A stretch of 64,000 bases of DNA from contig NZ_FMTM01000010.1 of assembly GCF_900099775.1 (NCBI RefSeq), forward strand, positions 1 to 64,000, in the 5' to 3' direction. How positions within the stretch are numbered: position 1 is the stretch's first letter; each line of letters opens with the position of its first letter. Origin of the DNA: Rhizobium mongolense subsp. loessense. GTDB lineage: Bacteria; Pseudomonadota; Alphaproteobacteria; Rhizobiales; Rhizobiaceae. Shown in pieces: positions 8,314 to 17,490 of this stretch. Both the position numbers and the translations under genes were made by a program. Below the pieces are notes generated by a model. That model worked only from the letters and a program-made list of their open reading frames with translations, was not told the origin of the DNA and made no database searches.

Positions 8314-9714
8314 TCAGGCTTCTATATAGACGGGATTGCTGAGCGCTCGGCGCAATGGCTGGCTGCGGATATCGGAACCGTGAAGCTGCCATGGCAGGCT
8401 CCGGCCGGATATGGCCGCCTCGAATTCCGACAAAAGCCGTGCGCGACTCGCCTCGGCGATGACTTCGGCGCGCAGAAAAGCCTGCGGCTTACCGGAAAAG
8501 CGGCCCGTCCACGCATCGTCCTCAATCGGCTGATCGTCAAGCACGCCGGTGGCGTCCAGAAACACGAGGCGATCGCCTTTTGCGCCACCCACCTCTGCTT
8601 GCGCAAAAACCGGACCGGATGCTGTTTCGCCCATCGGTTTGCCGTTGACGGTAAGAGCCAGGTGGGGGCCGGATGGACTTTCGGTGATGTAGCCGCGGCC
8701 TGCCTTCATGGCGGCAAGGATTGCCTCTTCGGAGAGTTCTTCAAGCCAAAGGACGGTCGTCGGGCGGGCAAGGGCAAGCGGACCTTCCGGCATCAGGCGT
8801 GCGGGCTGGTGGAAATCGCTGCCGCCGATGGCGGAAATCTTCAAGCCGGAAGAAAGGCGCTGGTGATAGCGTTCGAGCGATATCCAGTTCCAAGCCATCC
8901 AATTGGACTGCCAGACCTCCATGCAGTCGGTCTCCGGAAGCTCGTAGTCCCAAGGGATCGTCGGCTTGTCATGGTTGATGGACAGAAGGCCCCCGCGCTC
9001 ATGCACCAGACGCGCAAGCGTATGGGCGTCCCCTGGCTTCGTCATGCGGAAATCGATCCAGTCGTCGACGCCGAAGACATTGGCGTGGCCGGCGCCGGTC
9101 GTCACTTCCATCGCGCGAACGAAGACGAGAGCGGCTGAGGAATTCGGATGAAAATAGCGCCGCTGGGCGATCGTGTTGTGGTCGGCGATCGCAAGGAAGT
9201 CGAGGCCGGCCTGTTTTGCTGCTTCATGCAGTCGTTCTGGGGAGCCGGCGGCATCGGAATGGTAGGTATGACAATGAAGATCGCCACGATGCCAGCCGGC
9301 GCCCTTGCGCACCGGGAACGTGCGCGATGGAGGCGGTTCCAGTTTGCGCTTCGCCCTGTCGTAATCGATCGTGAGGAAGACATCGACACCTTCTGCCGGG
9401 ACCTTGTAAAGGCCGAGCATCACCTGCCAGCGGCCCGCTGGCATCTCGCCATGGAGATAGCCGGGCGTGGCATCGTCCGTCGCAACGAAGAAGCGATCGC
9501 GCGCCCCGCCGCTCCAGCCTCTGAATCCAGCGGTCGATGGATAGTCGGTGGCGCGCGGATCAAGCACGCCGAGGTCGACAATGCAATTCTCGGCCTTGGC
9601 ATATCGCATTGCCACGTCGATCCGCGTCGTCCCTACGGGAACGTCGAAGGCTACGTAGAAATAGGGGTTGTCAACCTGATCGGCGTGGGAGACATGGACG
9701 GCGATTTCGCGCAT
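8314..9714 (-). CDS. PHP-domain metallohydrolase, CehA/McbA family
   Basis: A 466-residue protein with an N-terminal beta-rich part (about 1-140) and a PHP metal-dependent hydrolase domain. The metal-binding motifs are GDLHCHTYHSD (near residue 148), FLAIADHNT, SINHDKP and GGSDFHQP, all with the expected His/Asp ligands. PHP proteins of the CehA/McbA group hydrolyse phosphate esters or aryl carbamates. It starts 12 bases after the sugar-importer ATPase and is the last gene of that operon, suggesting that it acts on the imported compound or a phosphorylated form of it. No signal peptide is seen. The substrate cannot be told from sequence. Confidence 0.85.
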   Translation of the reverse strand: MREIAVHVSHADQVDNPYFYVAFDVPVGTTRIDVAMRYAKAENCIVDLGVLDPRATDYPSTAGFRGWSGGARDRFFVATDDATPGYLHGEMPAGRWQVMLGLYKVPAEGVDVFLTIDYDRAKRKLEPPPSRTFPVRKGAGWHRGDLHCHTYHSDAAGSPERLHEAAKQAGLDFLAIADHNTIAQRRYFHPNSSAALVFVRAMEVTTGAGHANVFGVDDWIDFRMTKPGDAHTLARLVHERGGLLSINHDKPTIPWDYELPETDCMEVWQSNWMAWNWISLERYHQRLSSGLKISAIGGSDFHQPARLMPEGPLALARPTTVLWLEELSEEAILAAMKAGRGYITESPSGPHLALTVNGKPMGETASGPVFAQAEVGGAKGDRLVFLDATGVLDDQPIEDDAWTGRFSGKPQAFLRAEVIAEASRARLLSEFEAAISGRSLPWQLHGSDIRSQPLRRALSNPVYIEA

Positions 9715-9725
9715 TCGATGCCTGC

Positions 9726-10826
9726 CTACTCGCCGATGACGGGAATGCGTGCACCGGTGGCGTCGAAAAGTGTCACATTTGCAGTATCGAAGGAAAGCGC
9801 CACGCGGTTGTCGACCTTGATTTCGTCGTCGGTGAAGATGCGGGCCGTGACGCGTCCTGAGTCCTGTCGCTCCATCGTCACCAGGCTTTCCGGCCCCATG
9901 TTTTCATTCGCAAAGAGCATGCCGGAAATGACGTTCACATCGCCCGAGCGTGCGATGCGCAGATGCTCGGGGCGGATGCCCAGCGTCATCGTTTTTGCGT
10001 CTGCCGCGCGTGCGATGGCTGCGGAGACCGCAAGGCCTTCGAGCGTCAGCCCTTCGGCGCGAAGCTGCAACCTGTCTTCTGCGACCATGGCTTCCACCGC
10101 AACGAGGTTCATTGGCGGATTGCCGACGAAATTCGCGACAAAAGTGGTTGCCGGGCGGCGGTAGATTTCGATCGGCGGGGCAAATTGCACGATACGCCCC
10201 TTGTCCATGACCGCGATGCGGGTCGCAAGCGCCATGGCCTCGGCCTGATCGTGGGTGACGTAGACGGCCGTCATGCCCATGTCGCGCTGCAGATGATTGA
10301 GGAAGCCGCGGGCCTCGAGGCGAAGCTTGGCGTCGAGGTTCGAGAGCGGCTCGTCGAAAAGATAGACCTGGCTTGGATAGACGAGAGCTCGGGCAAGCGA
10401 GGTGCGCTGCTGTTGCCCACCGGAAATCTGGCTCGGCAAGCGCTTGAGGAGATCGCCGATCTTAAGCACGTCGGCGACGTCCTTGGCCCGGGCATGACGC
10501 TTGTCTTCCGCCTCGCCGCGGACCTTCAAGGGATAGGCGATGTTGTCGGCAAGGTTCATGTGCGGATAAAGGGCGTAGTCTTGGAAGACCATCGAAATCT
10601 TCCGGTCCTTTGGGTGAAGAAAGGTGACGTCCTTGCCGCCGATCAGCACCTTGCCGGAGGTCGGCGTTTCCAGGCCGGCAATCATGCGCAAGCTGGTGGT
10701 CTTGCCGCAGCCTGAAGGTCCGAGCAGGCAGACGAATTCGCCGTCGGCGATCGAAAAGCTGATGTCTGGCACGGCGTTGAAGGCGCCGAAGCTCTTGGAA
10801 ACGTTCTGGAATTCGACAGAGGCCAT
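9726..10826 (-). CDS. Sugar/polyol ABC transporter ATPase (UgpC/MsmK class)
   Basis: A 366-residue CUT1-family ATPase. Walker A is GPSGCGKTT near residue 36, the signature is ISGGQQQR near 135, and Walker B ends in VYLFDEPLSNLDAKLR. A C-terminal TOBE-type domain follows residue 240. The residues are intact, so it should power the two permeases upstream. It begins 16 bases after the permease stop and is followed by the PHP hydrolase gene. CUT1 ATPases are often shared among systems, but here one is encoded within the operon. Confidence 0.93.
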   Translation of the reverse strand: MASVEFQNVSKSFGAFNAVPDISFSIADGEFVCLLGPSGCGKTTSLRMIAGLETPTSGKVLIGGKDVTFLHPKDRKISMVFQDYALYPHMNLADNIAYPLKVRGEAEDKRHARAKDVADVLKIGDLLKRLPSQISGGQQQRTSLARALVYPSQVYLFDEPLSNLDAKLRLEARGFLNHLQRDMGMTAVYVTHDQAEAMALATRIAVMDKGRIVQFAPPIEIYRRPATTFVANFVGNPPMNLVAVEAMVAEDRLQLRAEGLTLEGLAVSAAIARAADAKTMTLGIRPEHLRIARSGDVNVISGMLFANENMGPESLVTMERQDSGRVTARIFTDDEIKVDNRVALSFDTANVTLFDATGARIPVIGE

Positions 10827-10842
10827 GAAACTGAACTTCCAA

Positions 10843-11673
10843 TTACGATTTGATGCCGCCGAAGAACCGGAAGCCGAATTTCCAGTTTACGAAGAGGTAG
10901 AGCACGATGACTGGCAGCGAATAGAGAAGAGAATAGGCGGCAAGCAATGTGACAATCGGGGTGCCGGCTTCGGAATAAAACGAGTAGATCGCCACGGAGG
11001 CGGGCATCAGACTGTCGCTCCGCAGCAGGATGAAGGGGATGAGAAAGCTGCCCCAGATATTCACGAAGGCCCAGACGACGACCACGACAATCCCGGGCCG
11101 GATGACGGGCAACGCCACGTCGAAGAAGGCCTGAAGCGGCGATGCGCCGGCGACCATGGCGCTCTCTTCGTAAGAGCGTGGGATTGCGTCGATGAAATCA
11201 CGCAGGATGAACATCGCTGTCGGCAGCAGCCCGCCCGCAAAGACAAGGATGACAGCAAGGTGCGTGTCGATGAGACCCGCCGCCGATACGATCAGGAAGA
11301 TCGGCACCATTGCCGCCGAACCTGACACCACGGAAGAAAACAGTAGTAGGATATATGTGACCGCGCCCTTGCCCGGGACTGAGGAGCGGGAGAGCGCATA
11401 GGCTGCGAGCGTTGCGGCAGCGCCGACGAAGACGACGCCGCCGAAGGCCTGGACGAGACTGTTGAACAGCGCTTGCATGGCGAAGCTGTTTTGGAAGACG
11501 GTTGCGAAATTCGCCAGCGTGAACGGCCTGGGGATGGCAAGGCCGAGCTCGGCGCGCGCGTTGAACGGCGCAAAGGCGAACCAGACGAGCGGTAGCGCGA
11601 AAATCGCCCCGAGCAGCGCGGCAAGAGCCGAAAAGCCCAAGCGCCGGACATAGACTGCGCGCGATATCTGCAT
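10843..11673 (-). CDS. Sugar ABC transporter permease, MalG/UgpE class
   Basis: A 276-residue inner-membrane permease with six predicted helices. The EAA-type ATPase-contact loop reads SAMVAGASPLQAFFDVALP. The start is ATG 11673: its A is the last base of the upstream permease stop (TGATG overlap). The open frame extends about 129 codons farther upstream, but that portion is Arg-rich, lacks helices and lies within the other permease gene. The N-terminus MQISRAVYVRRLGFSALAAL fits a MalG-type first helix. Confidence 0.93.
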   Translation of the reverse strand: MQISRAVYVRRLGFSALAALLGAIFALPLVWFAFAPFNARAELGLAIPRPFTLANFATVFQNSFAMQALFNSLVQAFGGVVFVGAAATLAAYALSRSSVPGKGAVTYILLLFSSVVSGSAAMVPIFLIVSAAGLIDTHLAVILVFAGGLLPTAMFILRDFIDAIPRSYEESAMVAGASPLQAFFDVALPVIRPGIVVVVVWAFVNIWGSFLIPFILLRSDSLMPASVAIYSFYSEAGTPIVTLLAAYSLLYSLPVIVLYLFVNWKFGFRFFGGIKS

Positions 11674-12581
11674 CACTCGGCCTCCGCCGTCTTCTTGCGG
11701 GCGATACGCAGATAGGCGAGTGCGAATACCAGATTGATGAGCATGATGACGACGCCTACGGCGGCACCTTTGCCGAATTCGAAATCCTTGAAGGCGATCC
11801 GGTAGGTATAGATGGAAAGAATTTCGGTGCGGTAGGATGGCCCCCCGTTTGTCAGCAGGAAGGGCGTGAAGACGTTGAAAGTCCACATGGTAATCAGGAT
11901 GAGGTCGGTAACAACATGGCCGCGGATCAGCGGCAGGGCGATATCGCGCAGCTTCTGCCAGGAGGTTGCGCCGGCGACATCGGCGGCCTGGAAATAGCTT
12001 GGCGGAATCGATTGGAAAGCCGAGTTGAAAAGCATCATCGAGAAGGCGGCGCCGCGCCATGTGTTGAAGAAAACGATGACCCAGAACGGCTGCTGCAGCA
12101 GCCAGTCTCCCGGCGGCAGGCCGAGACTGCGCATGATCATGTTCAGCGTGCCGTAGTCATAGTCGAGGAAGGCAAACCAGGCAAAGCCGATCACCACTTC
12201 CGGAAGGATCCAGGCCGCAATCACGGTCGTCTGCAAAAAGGCTTTGACGGAGGGTGAGACGGACTGGCTGAGCCAGGCAAGCACGAGGCCGAGCAGCGCC
12301 TGGCCGACGAGTGCCGACAGCAACACGAACTGAATCGTCAGGACCAATGAAAAGCCGAACTGGCCGCGCGTGAGGAAGGTCGCCGGATTAAAAAGCGCGA
12401 CGTAGTTCTGCAAACCGACGAAATCCGGATCGAGCGCCGTTTTTCCGAGCAGCGTCCGGTTCGTGAAGGAAACGAAGATTACCCAGAAGAAGGGGATGAT
12501 GACGAAGACGCCAACCAGTGCGGCGGCGGGTGCCAAAAAAACCGCGCCCGCGCGCGTGGAAAGCAGGGAGAACTTCTTCAT
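11673..12581 (-). CDS. Sugar ABC transporter permease, MalF/UgpA class
   Basis: A 302-residue inner-membrane permease with about six helices, the first at residues 13-35. The ATPase-contact loop reads QAADVAGATSWQKLRDIALP. It is the first permease of the importer and overlaps the next one by one base. It lies 80 bases after the binding-protein gene, and that gap contains a strong hairpin (12621-12650). Confidence 0.93.
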   Translation of the reverse strand: MKKFSLLSTRAGAVFLAPAAALVGVFVIIPFFWVIFVSFTNRTLLGKTALDPDFVGLQNYVALFNPATFLTRGQFGFSLVLTIQFVLLSALVGQALLGLVLAWLSQSVSPSVKAFLQTTVIAAWILPEVVIGFAWFAFLDYDYGTLNMIMRSLGLPPGDWLLQQPFWVIVFFNTWRGAAFSMMLFNSAFQSIPPSYFQAADVAGATSWQKLRDIALPLIRGHVVTDLILITMWTFNVFTPFLLTNGGPSYRTEILSIYTYRIAFKDFEFGKGAAVGVVIMLINLVFALAYLRIARKKTAEAE

Positions 12582-12620
12582 GCTTGAAAACCCGATGACG
12601 GTTTGCGGCGTCCGCTTGAT

Positions 12621-12650
12621 TGGACCCGGCCGTAAATCCGGCCGGGTCCA
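12621..12650 (-). other. Intercistronic stem-loop after binding-protein gene
   Basis: A perfect 11-bp inverted repeat, TGGACCCGGCC and GGCCGGGTCCA, with an 8-base loop. It lies between the binding-protein stop (12662) and the first permease start (12581). There is no T-run downstream on the minus strand. As in malE-malF of enterobacteria, such a structure could protect the binding-protein message or partly attenuate transcription of the permeases. Confidence 0.7.
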
Positions 12651-12661
12651 GTTCCGACCGG

Positions 12662-14023
12662 TCAGAGACGGCTGATTGTGTTTTCTTCGCCGACGATGGC
12701 GACAATGGCGGCCTTGTACTGGGCCATCGCGTCTTCAGGCGACATTTCGCCGGAGACGACGCTTTCCGTCATGCGCTGGATTTCCGTGGATACCTTATTG
12801 TAATTGGCGTCGTTGGGACGCGCCGTCGTGATCGGCAGCAGCGTTTTTGCCGTTTCCGTCAGGAAGGGCGAGTTCGGGATTGCGACGTCGTCACGGATCC
12901 GGATCGCCGGCTGGATCTCCTGGAACGCTGTCAACTGCTCCTGACTATTCATGAAGGAGAGCAGTTCCCAGGACTCCTTGGGCGCATCCGTATGCGGGTT
13001 GATGACGAAGCCCGTTCCACCGGAGATGGTGACGAAATCCTGGCCGCGCAGGCCCTTGCCCGGCTGTGCGGCCGGCATCTTCTTCCAGGTCATGACCTTG
13101 TCGCGGTCGGCGACGGCAAATTCGGCGCCCGGTGCCGTCACCGAGCGGTAGAACCAGTCTCCTTCGACGAGCATCGCCGTCTTGCCGTCGCGGAAATTTG
13201 CAAAAGTACGGTTGCGGCCGTCTGCCAAGAGCTGGGCGCGTTGATCGCCAAGTTTGTCGTCGACATAGATGGTCTTGTAGAGCCTCAGCGTATCGAGAAT
13301 GCCTTGGCTGGCGACGATGTATTTTCCATCTTCGTCGGTAACCTGCTCGCCGGTGCCAAGAAGCGCCATCCAATAACCTTGCATGGTCGTTGCTTCGCCC
13401 ATGGAAACGCCGGCATTCAGCTGCAGTGGAAAGGAATCTGGATCGGCAGCCTTGACCTTGCGCGCAGCGTCAAGCAGTTCGTCCCAGGATTTCGGCTGCC
13501 AGCTATCTGCATCAAGACCGGCCTTCTGGAAGAGATCCCTACGCACAAAAATCATGCGTGCATCGGTGCCGAGTGCAATTCCGTAGGGCTTGCCCTGGTA
13601 GCTCATCAGAGCCTTGGTGCCATCGGCGATATGGCTCCAGCCATCCCAACTGGCTACGTCCGGACCTGCTATTTCTTCAAGCGGCTTTAAAAGCCCGCCC
13701 TGAACGAAGCTCGGAATGAGGAAGCCGTCGAAAGCTGAGACGTCGGGACCCGCGCCGGTCGAAAAGTCGAGCGCCAGTTGCTGCGTCAACTGTTCATCTT
13801 CGCCGCCGAATTGGGTCAGCTTGACAGTGACGTCCTTGCCTTGCGCCTTCATCTTTTCGGTGAAGGCCGGGATGATTTTCTTTTGGATCCATTCGGCCGT
13901 ACCGCTGTTCACGCCGCCGACGACGCAGCGGCAGGTGATGTCGAGATCGGTGGCTATGGCAGAGCCCGACAGGGCAACGGCCGCCGAAACGCCAAGCAAT
14001 AAAGACTGTATGCCCTTGCGCAT
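12662..14023 (-). CDS. Periplasmic sugar-binding protein, family 1
   Basis: A 453-residue family 1 (UgpB/MalE-like) binding protein. The signal peptide is MRKGIQSLLLGVSAAVALSG followed by SAIA, with cleavage near residue 24. The family architecture is clear, including GTGFVINPHTDAPKESWELLSFM toward the C-terminus. The ribosome site GGGAGGA lies about 6 bases before ATG 14023. It is the first gene of the importer operon and is transcribed divergently from the LacI-type regulator, with a palindromic operator candidate 115 bases upstream. The mature N-terminus DLDITCRCVVGG contains two Cys, unusual in a periplasmic sugar-binding protein. The ligand is unknown. Confidence 0.92.
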   Translation of the reverse strand: MRKGIQSLLLGVSAAVALSGSAIATDLDITCRCVVGGVNSGTAEWIQKKIIPAFTEKMKAQGKDVTVKLTQFGGEDEQLTQQLALDFSTGAGPDVSAFDGFLIPSFVQGGLLKPLEEIAGPDVASWDGWSHIADGTKALMSYQGKPYGIALGTDARMIFVRRDLFQKAGLDADSWQPKSWDELLDAARKVKAADPDSFPLQLNAGVSMGEATTMQGYWMALLGTGEQVTDEDGKYIVASQGILDTLRLYKTIYVDDKLGDQRAQLLADGRNRTFANFRDGKTAMLVEGDWFYRSVTAPGAEFAVADRDKVMTWKKMPAAQPGKGLRGQDFVTISGGTGFVINPHTDAPKESWELLSFMNSQEQLTAFQEIQPAIRIRDDVAIPNSPFLTETAKTLLPITTARPNDANYNKVSTEIQRMTESVVSGEMSPEDAMAQYKAAIVAIVGEENTISRL

Positions 14024-14136
14024 TGCAATTCCTCCCTAGAATTTGGCCCGGTTGTCAACCAGGCGCTTTTTGGGTTCGGTGCATCGGAACGGACCGGATC
14101 CTCCTCCGAGCCACGCCCACCTCGTCCGGTCATCAG

Positions 14137-14154
14137 AATGAACACGCTTTCATT
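14137..14154. promoter_or_regulatory. Candidate LacI-family operator O1
   Basis: AATGAA-CACGCT-TTCATT is an 18-bp sequence with perfect 6-bp arms and a central CG, the usual form of LacI/GalR-family operators. It lies in the divergent region between the binding-protein gene (start 14023) and the LacI-type regulator gene. A nearly identical element lies at 14286. Confidence 0.6.
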
Positions 14155-14285
14155 TTTGTCAACACTGCGGGTTACTCGCGCTGGAATATTCGATGGATCA
14201 AAGTAGAACAAGGCAGCAGAGCTGCGCATTCCCGCGAAAACTGCATCATCATGCTTGACGATTTGCCGCTCTGAAGTGCACGATG

Positions 14286-14303
14286 AATGAACACGTTTTC
14301 AAT
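14286..14303. promoter_or_regulatory. Candidate LacI-family operator O2
   Basis: AATGAA-CACGTT-TTCAAT shares the core TGAACACG-N2-TTCA with the element at 14137. It lies 22 bases before the favoured regulator start and covers an alternative upstream ATG (14283). The centre-to-centre distance of 149 bp is close to an integral number of helical turns, which would allow looping between the sites. Confidence 0.55.
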
Positions 14304-14324
14304 TCCAGCCCCAGATGTCCTTTC

Positions 14325-15365
14325 ATGAGTGAACGCAGCGACAGAAAAATGGCACGTGCGACGGCTGATCTGGTAGCGCGCGAAGCCAATGTTTCGCGGG
14401 TTGCCGTTTCGCGCGCGTTCAACCCAAATGCATCTTTGAAGCCCGAAAAGCGCGACCGCATTCTGCAGATTGCTCGGGAGTTGAACTATACGCCGGATAT
14501 GGCGGCCCGCTCGCTCGTCACGAGACGATCGCATCTTGTCGGCATGATTGTGCCCGACGTGTGCAGCCCCTGGGAAAGCCAGGAAATCGATGCATTGACG
14601 ACGGCCTTGCAAGCGGAGGGTTTTGCCACTTTGCTGTTCAAGGCGAAGGCCGACTTGAGCATGGACCAGACCTTGCTCACCTATATGCGCGGTTTCAATC
14701 CGGATTCGGTCATTGCCTTTACGGAGAATGTGGAGCCGGACGTGCTTTCGGGATTTCTCGATCGCGCAGTGCCGATCTACATCATCTATGATGATGCACA
14801 AGAGTTTGGCGGAAAGCCGTCCGCTAGCCTCTACGACCGGTTGGTCGTGCGGCAGAAAGAGGGCATCGAGCAGGCCGTTGCGTTGCTGCAGGGCTATGGC
14901 GCCCGCCGCGTTGCCTATCTTGGCGGAAAGCCGCAATCGCTCGCCAATACCGAGCGTGAACGCATCATCACGCAGGTTCTTGCTGGGCGGGGCATGGCGC
15001 CGCCGATCGTCGTGCCTGGCGACTACACCTACGATACCGCCTATCGCGCGACGGTTGGCCTCTTCCGTGTCGGCGATGGAGCCGATGCCATCTTTGCCTC
15101 CAACGACGTCGGCGCGTTCGGCGCAATCGATGCGTTGCGTCACGAGCTTTCCTTGTCGGTGCCGGGCGACGTCAAGGTCGTCGGCTTCGACGACATCCCA
15201 CAGGCGCATTGGAAGAGCTACAATCTCACGACCGTCCGGATCGATCTGACAGATCGGGTCCGGGCGCTCGTCCGGCTGATCCTCAGGCGGCTCAAGACGC
15301 CTAACGCGGGACCCTTGATCGAGACACTGAGCACCCGCCTCGTCGTGCGCAGCACGGTGGGCTGA
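14325..15365 (+). CDS. LacI-family transcriptional regulator
   Basis: A 346-residue regulator with an N-terminal LacI helix-turn-helix (ADLVAREANVSRVAVSRAFN) and a periplasmic-binding-protein-like ligand domain ending in DVKVVGFDDIPQAHWKSYNL. Start ATG 14325 (MSERSDRK) is preferred over ATG 14283 because the latter lies inside a candidate operator; ATG 14349 is also possible, and none has a strong ribosome site. It is transcribed away from the sugar importer and 11 bases ahead of the DUF5054 gene, so it probably controls both arms through O1 and O2. The effector is presumably the sugar handled by these genes. Confidence 0.9.
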   Translation: MSERSDRKMARATADLVAREANVSRVAVSRAFNPNASLKPEKRDRILQIARELNYTPDMAARSLVTRRSHLVGMIVPDVCSPWESQEIDALTTALQAEGFATLLFKAKADLSMDQTLLTYMRGFNPDSVIAFTENVEPDVLSGFLDRAVPIYIIYDDAQEFGGKPSASLYDRLVVRQKEGIEQAVALLQGYGARRVAYLGGKPQSLANTERERIITQVLAGRGMAPPIVVPGDYTYDTAYRATVGLFRVGDGADAIFASNDVGAFGAIDALRHELSLSVPGDVKVVGFDDIPQAHWKSYNLTTVRIDLTDRVRALVRLILRRLKTPNAGPLIETLSTRLVVRSTVG

Positions 15366-15376
15366 ATGGAACGTTC

Positions 15377-17302
15377 ATGACACAAAAGCGTGTGCATCTG
15401 GTCTTCAAGACCCATCTCGACATCGGTTTCACCGACCATGCGGAAAAGGTCCGCCGCCAGTATCACGAGCGCTTCATTCCGGAGGCGATCGAGACGGGCG
15501 AGCATTTTTACGCGGAAGATCCAGCTGATCCGAAGTTCATCTGGACCACCGGTGCCTGGTTGATTTGGGACCATCTGAATTCGTGCCGGCCGCAAGAGGT
15601 GGCGAAACTGGAGCGGGCAATCGAACGCGGTCTCATCCGTTGGCACGGCCTGCCATTCACCACGCATACGGAGTTGATGTCGCCCGACCTTTTCCGGGCC
15701 GGTCTTTCCTACTCGCAGGAATTGGATCGGCGTTTCGGCAAGAAGACGATTGCAGCGAAGATGACGGACGTGCCGGGACACACGCTCGGCATGGTGCCGC
15801 TGCTTGCCGTAGCCGGCATTCGTTTCCTGCATCTCGGCGTCAATACTGCTTCGCCGCCGCCGCAAGTGCCTGATATCTTTCGCTGGCGCGCGCCCGGCGG
15901 CGAAGAGATCGTTGTGATGTATCAGCGTTCCTATGGCGAAACATACTTCCCGGACGGTGTTTGCGAAGGTTTGGGCTTTGCGCACACCAGCGATAATATC
16001 GGCCCGCAAAGCGTGGCGCAGACAGTCGACGTCTACCGGCAGATGCACCAGCGTGATCCCGATGCGATCATCCGTGCAGCGACGCTTGAAGACTACGGGA
16101 CGCTTCTTTGGGAAGAACGCGAACGCTTTCCCCGCATGGAGCTCGAGCTCGGTGACAGCTGGATTCACGGCATTGCCAGCGATCCGCAGAAAACCGCGCA
16201 GTTTCTCGCGTTGCAGCGGCTCTATGACCGCTTTGCAGTTGAGGGCCTGAATTCCGCCCGACTCGCATTCGGCCGCAAGCTTACTATGGTTGCGGAACAT
16301 ACCTGTGGCGTCGACATCAAATCCTATCTCCGCGACGACCAGGCCTGGTCCCGCGAGGATTTCGAAACAGCCCGGGCGCGCGACTACCGGTTTGCCTATG
16401 CCGAAGCCTCCTGGAATGAGCAGCGCTCCTATCTTGATGAAGCCGTGCGGCAGCTGGATGGTGCCGATGCCAAGGCCGCAAAGGCCGCTCTAGCCGAGCT
16501 TTCCGCGCCCGTCATGATCTCGGGGGGCGAGCGCCAGCAGCGCCTTTCGGCCGGCGGTTGGGCCATTGATCTTGATCCTGTAACCGGCGACATTTCCGCT
16601 CTTACGGCGCCTTCCGGCAAGAAGATTGCCGGTCGCGGCGGATCGCTGATTGCCTATCGCTACGAGAGCTATGACGCCAGCGATGTCGGCCGGCATATGG
16701 ATACATATCTTACGCATCGTCAGGAATGGGCGATCCTCGATCACGACAAGCCGGGGCTTGCCAGGTCCGGTGCTGCGCTGTCGAGAACCTACATGCCTGC
16801 CTTGAAGGGCGCTGGTCGAGCAGGGGTGCTGCTTGCGATGCCCGATGAAGCGGTCTGCCGATACGGCGCGCCGGAGCATGTTGCGCTGCAATTTTTGCCA
16901 CACGGCGATGTCCTTGAGTTTCGGCTGACGATGCATTCAAAAGCGGCGAACCGCATGCCGGAGGCAAGCTTCCTTTCCTTCACGCCCGAGGCAAAGTCCG
17001 AATGGAGCTTGCTCAAGATGGGGCTCTGGCACAAAAGCGGCGATATTGCTCGAGGCGGCGGCGCTCAACTCCAGGCTGTTAGCGGGGTTCGTGGCGATAT
17101 AGATGGGACTGTGCTGTCCATCGAACCATTCGACACGCCGCTCGTCGCACCGCAAAACTGGGATTTTATGACGTTCTGCAAAGCGTTGCCTGACTTTGCC
17201 GACGGCGTGCGCTTCAACCTGCACAACAATAAATGGGGTACGAACTTTCCCATGTGGTGGGAAGGCGACTTTTCGGCGCGCTACCGCGTCAGTGTCACCT
17301 AA
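15377..17302 (+). CDS. DUF5054 family glycoside-hydrolase-like protein (GH38-N fold)
   Basis: A 641-residue protein resembling the N-terminal domain of family 38/57 alpha-mannosidases: it opens VHLVFKTHLDIGFTDHAEKV, where the His-Asp pair corresponds to the metal and catalytic motif of that fold. MTDVPGHTLGMVPLLAVAGI follows near residue 130. The C-terminal half is beta-rich. There is no signal peptide, so it would act in the cytoplasm on imported oligosaccharide. It is cotranscribed with the LacI regulator (11-base gap) opposite a sugar importer, and is followed by the kdu genes. No substrate is known for DUF5054 to my knowledge; the hydrolase role is inferred from the fold and context. Confidence 0.8.
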   Translation: MTQKRVHLVFKTHLDIGFTDHAEKVRRQYHERFIPEAIETGEHFYAEDPADPKFIWTTGAWLIWDHLNSCRPQEVAKLERAIERGLIRWHGLPFTTHTELMSPDLFRAGLSYSQELDRRFGKKTIAAKMTDVPGHTLGMVPLLAVAGIRFLHLGVNTASPPPQVPDIFRWRAPGGEEIVVMYQRSYGETYFPDGVCEGLGFAHTSDNIGPQSVAQTVDVYRQMHQRDPDAIIRAATLEDYGTLLWEERERFPRMELELGDSWIHGIASDPQKTAQFLALQRLYDRFAVEGLNSARLAFGRKLTMVAEHTCGVDIKSYLRDDQAWSREDFETARARDYRFAYAEASWNEQRSYLDEAVRQLDGADAKAAKAALAELSAPVMISGGERQQRLSAGGWAIDLDPVTGDISALTAPSGKKIAGRGGSLIAYRYESYDASDVGRHMDTYLTHRQEWAILDHDKPGLARSGAALSRTYMPALKGAGRAGVLLAMPDEAVCRYGAPEHVALQFLPHGDVLEFRLTMHSKAANRMPEASFLSFTPEAKSEWSLLKMGLWHKSGDIARGGGAQLQAVSGVRGDIDGTVLSIEPFDTPLVAPQNWDFMTFCKALPDFADGVRFNLHNNKWGTNFPMWWEGDFSARYRVSVT

Positions 17303-17490
17303 GAAGCCAGCCTCCTGGTTGCGTACATTTGCCGCTTTCACGCGGTCCTCTCTAGCCGCTTTTTGATCGAGCGATTTTCCGTTTGCCCGAGGTCGGATAC
17401 TAATATACTACTTCCGCCGAAGCCTGCGGGAGGGCAATCGGTGCAAGTCAGTCGATATTTCAAACTGCGATTTGACAATACGCGTGGCCA

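Noticed and set aside
10843..12060. N-terminal extension of the MalG-type permease
   Set aside because: The extra 129 codons are Arg-rich, lie out of frame within the upstream permease gene, and a TGATG-coupled start at 11673 fits the family.
17332..17345. CCGC-TTTCAC-GCGG with a later T-run after the DUF5054 gene
   Set aside because: The stem is only 4 bp and the T-run is 15 bases away, too weak for a terminator.
17397..17410. ATACTA repeated twice, 8 bases apart, upstream of the GntR gene
   Set aside because: It is a short direct repeat without dyad symmetry; GntR sites are normally palindromic, so it is not reported as an operator.
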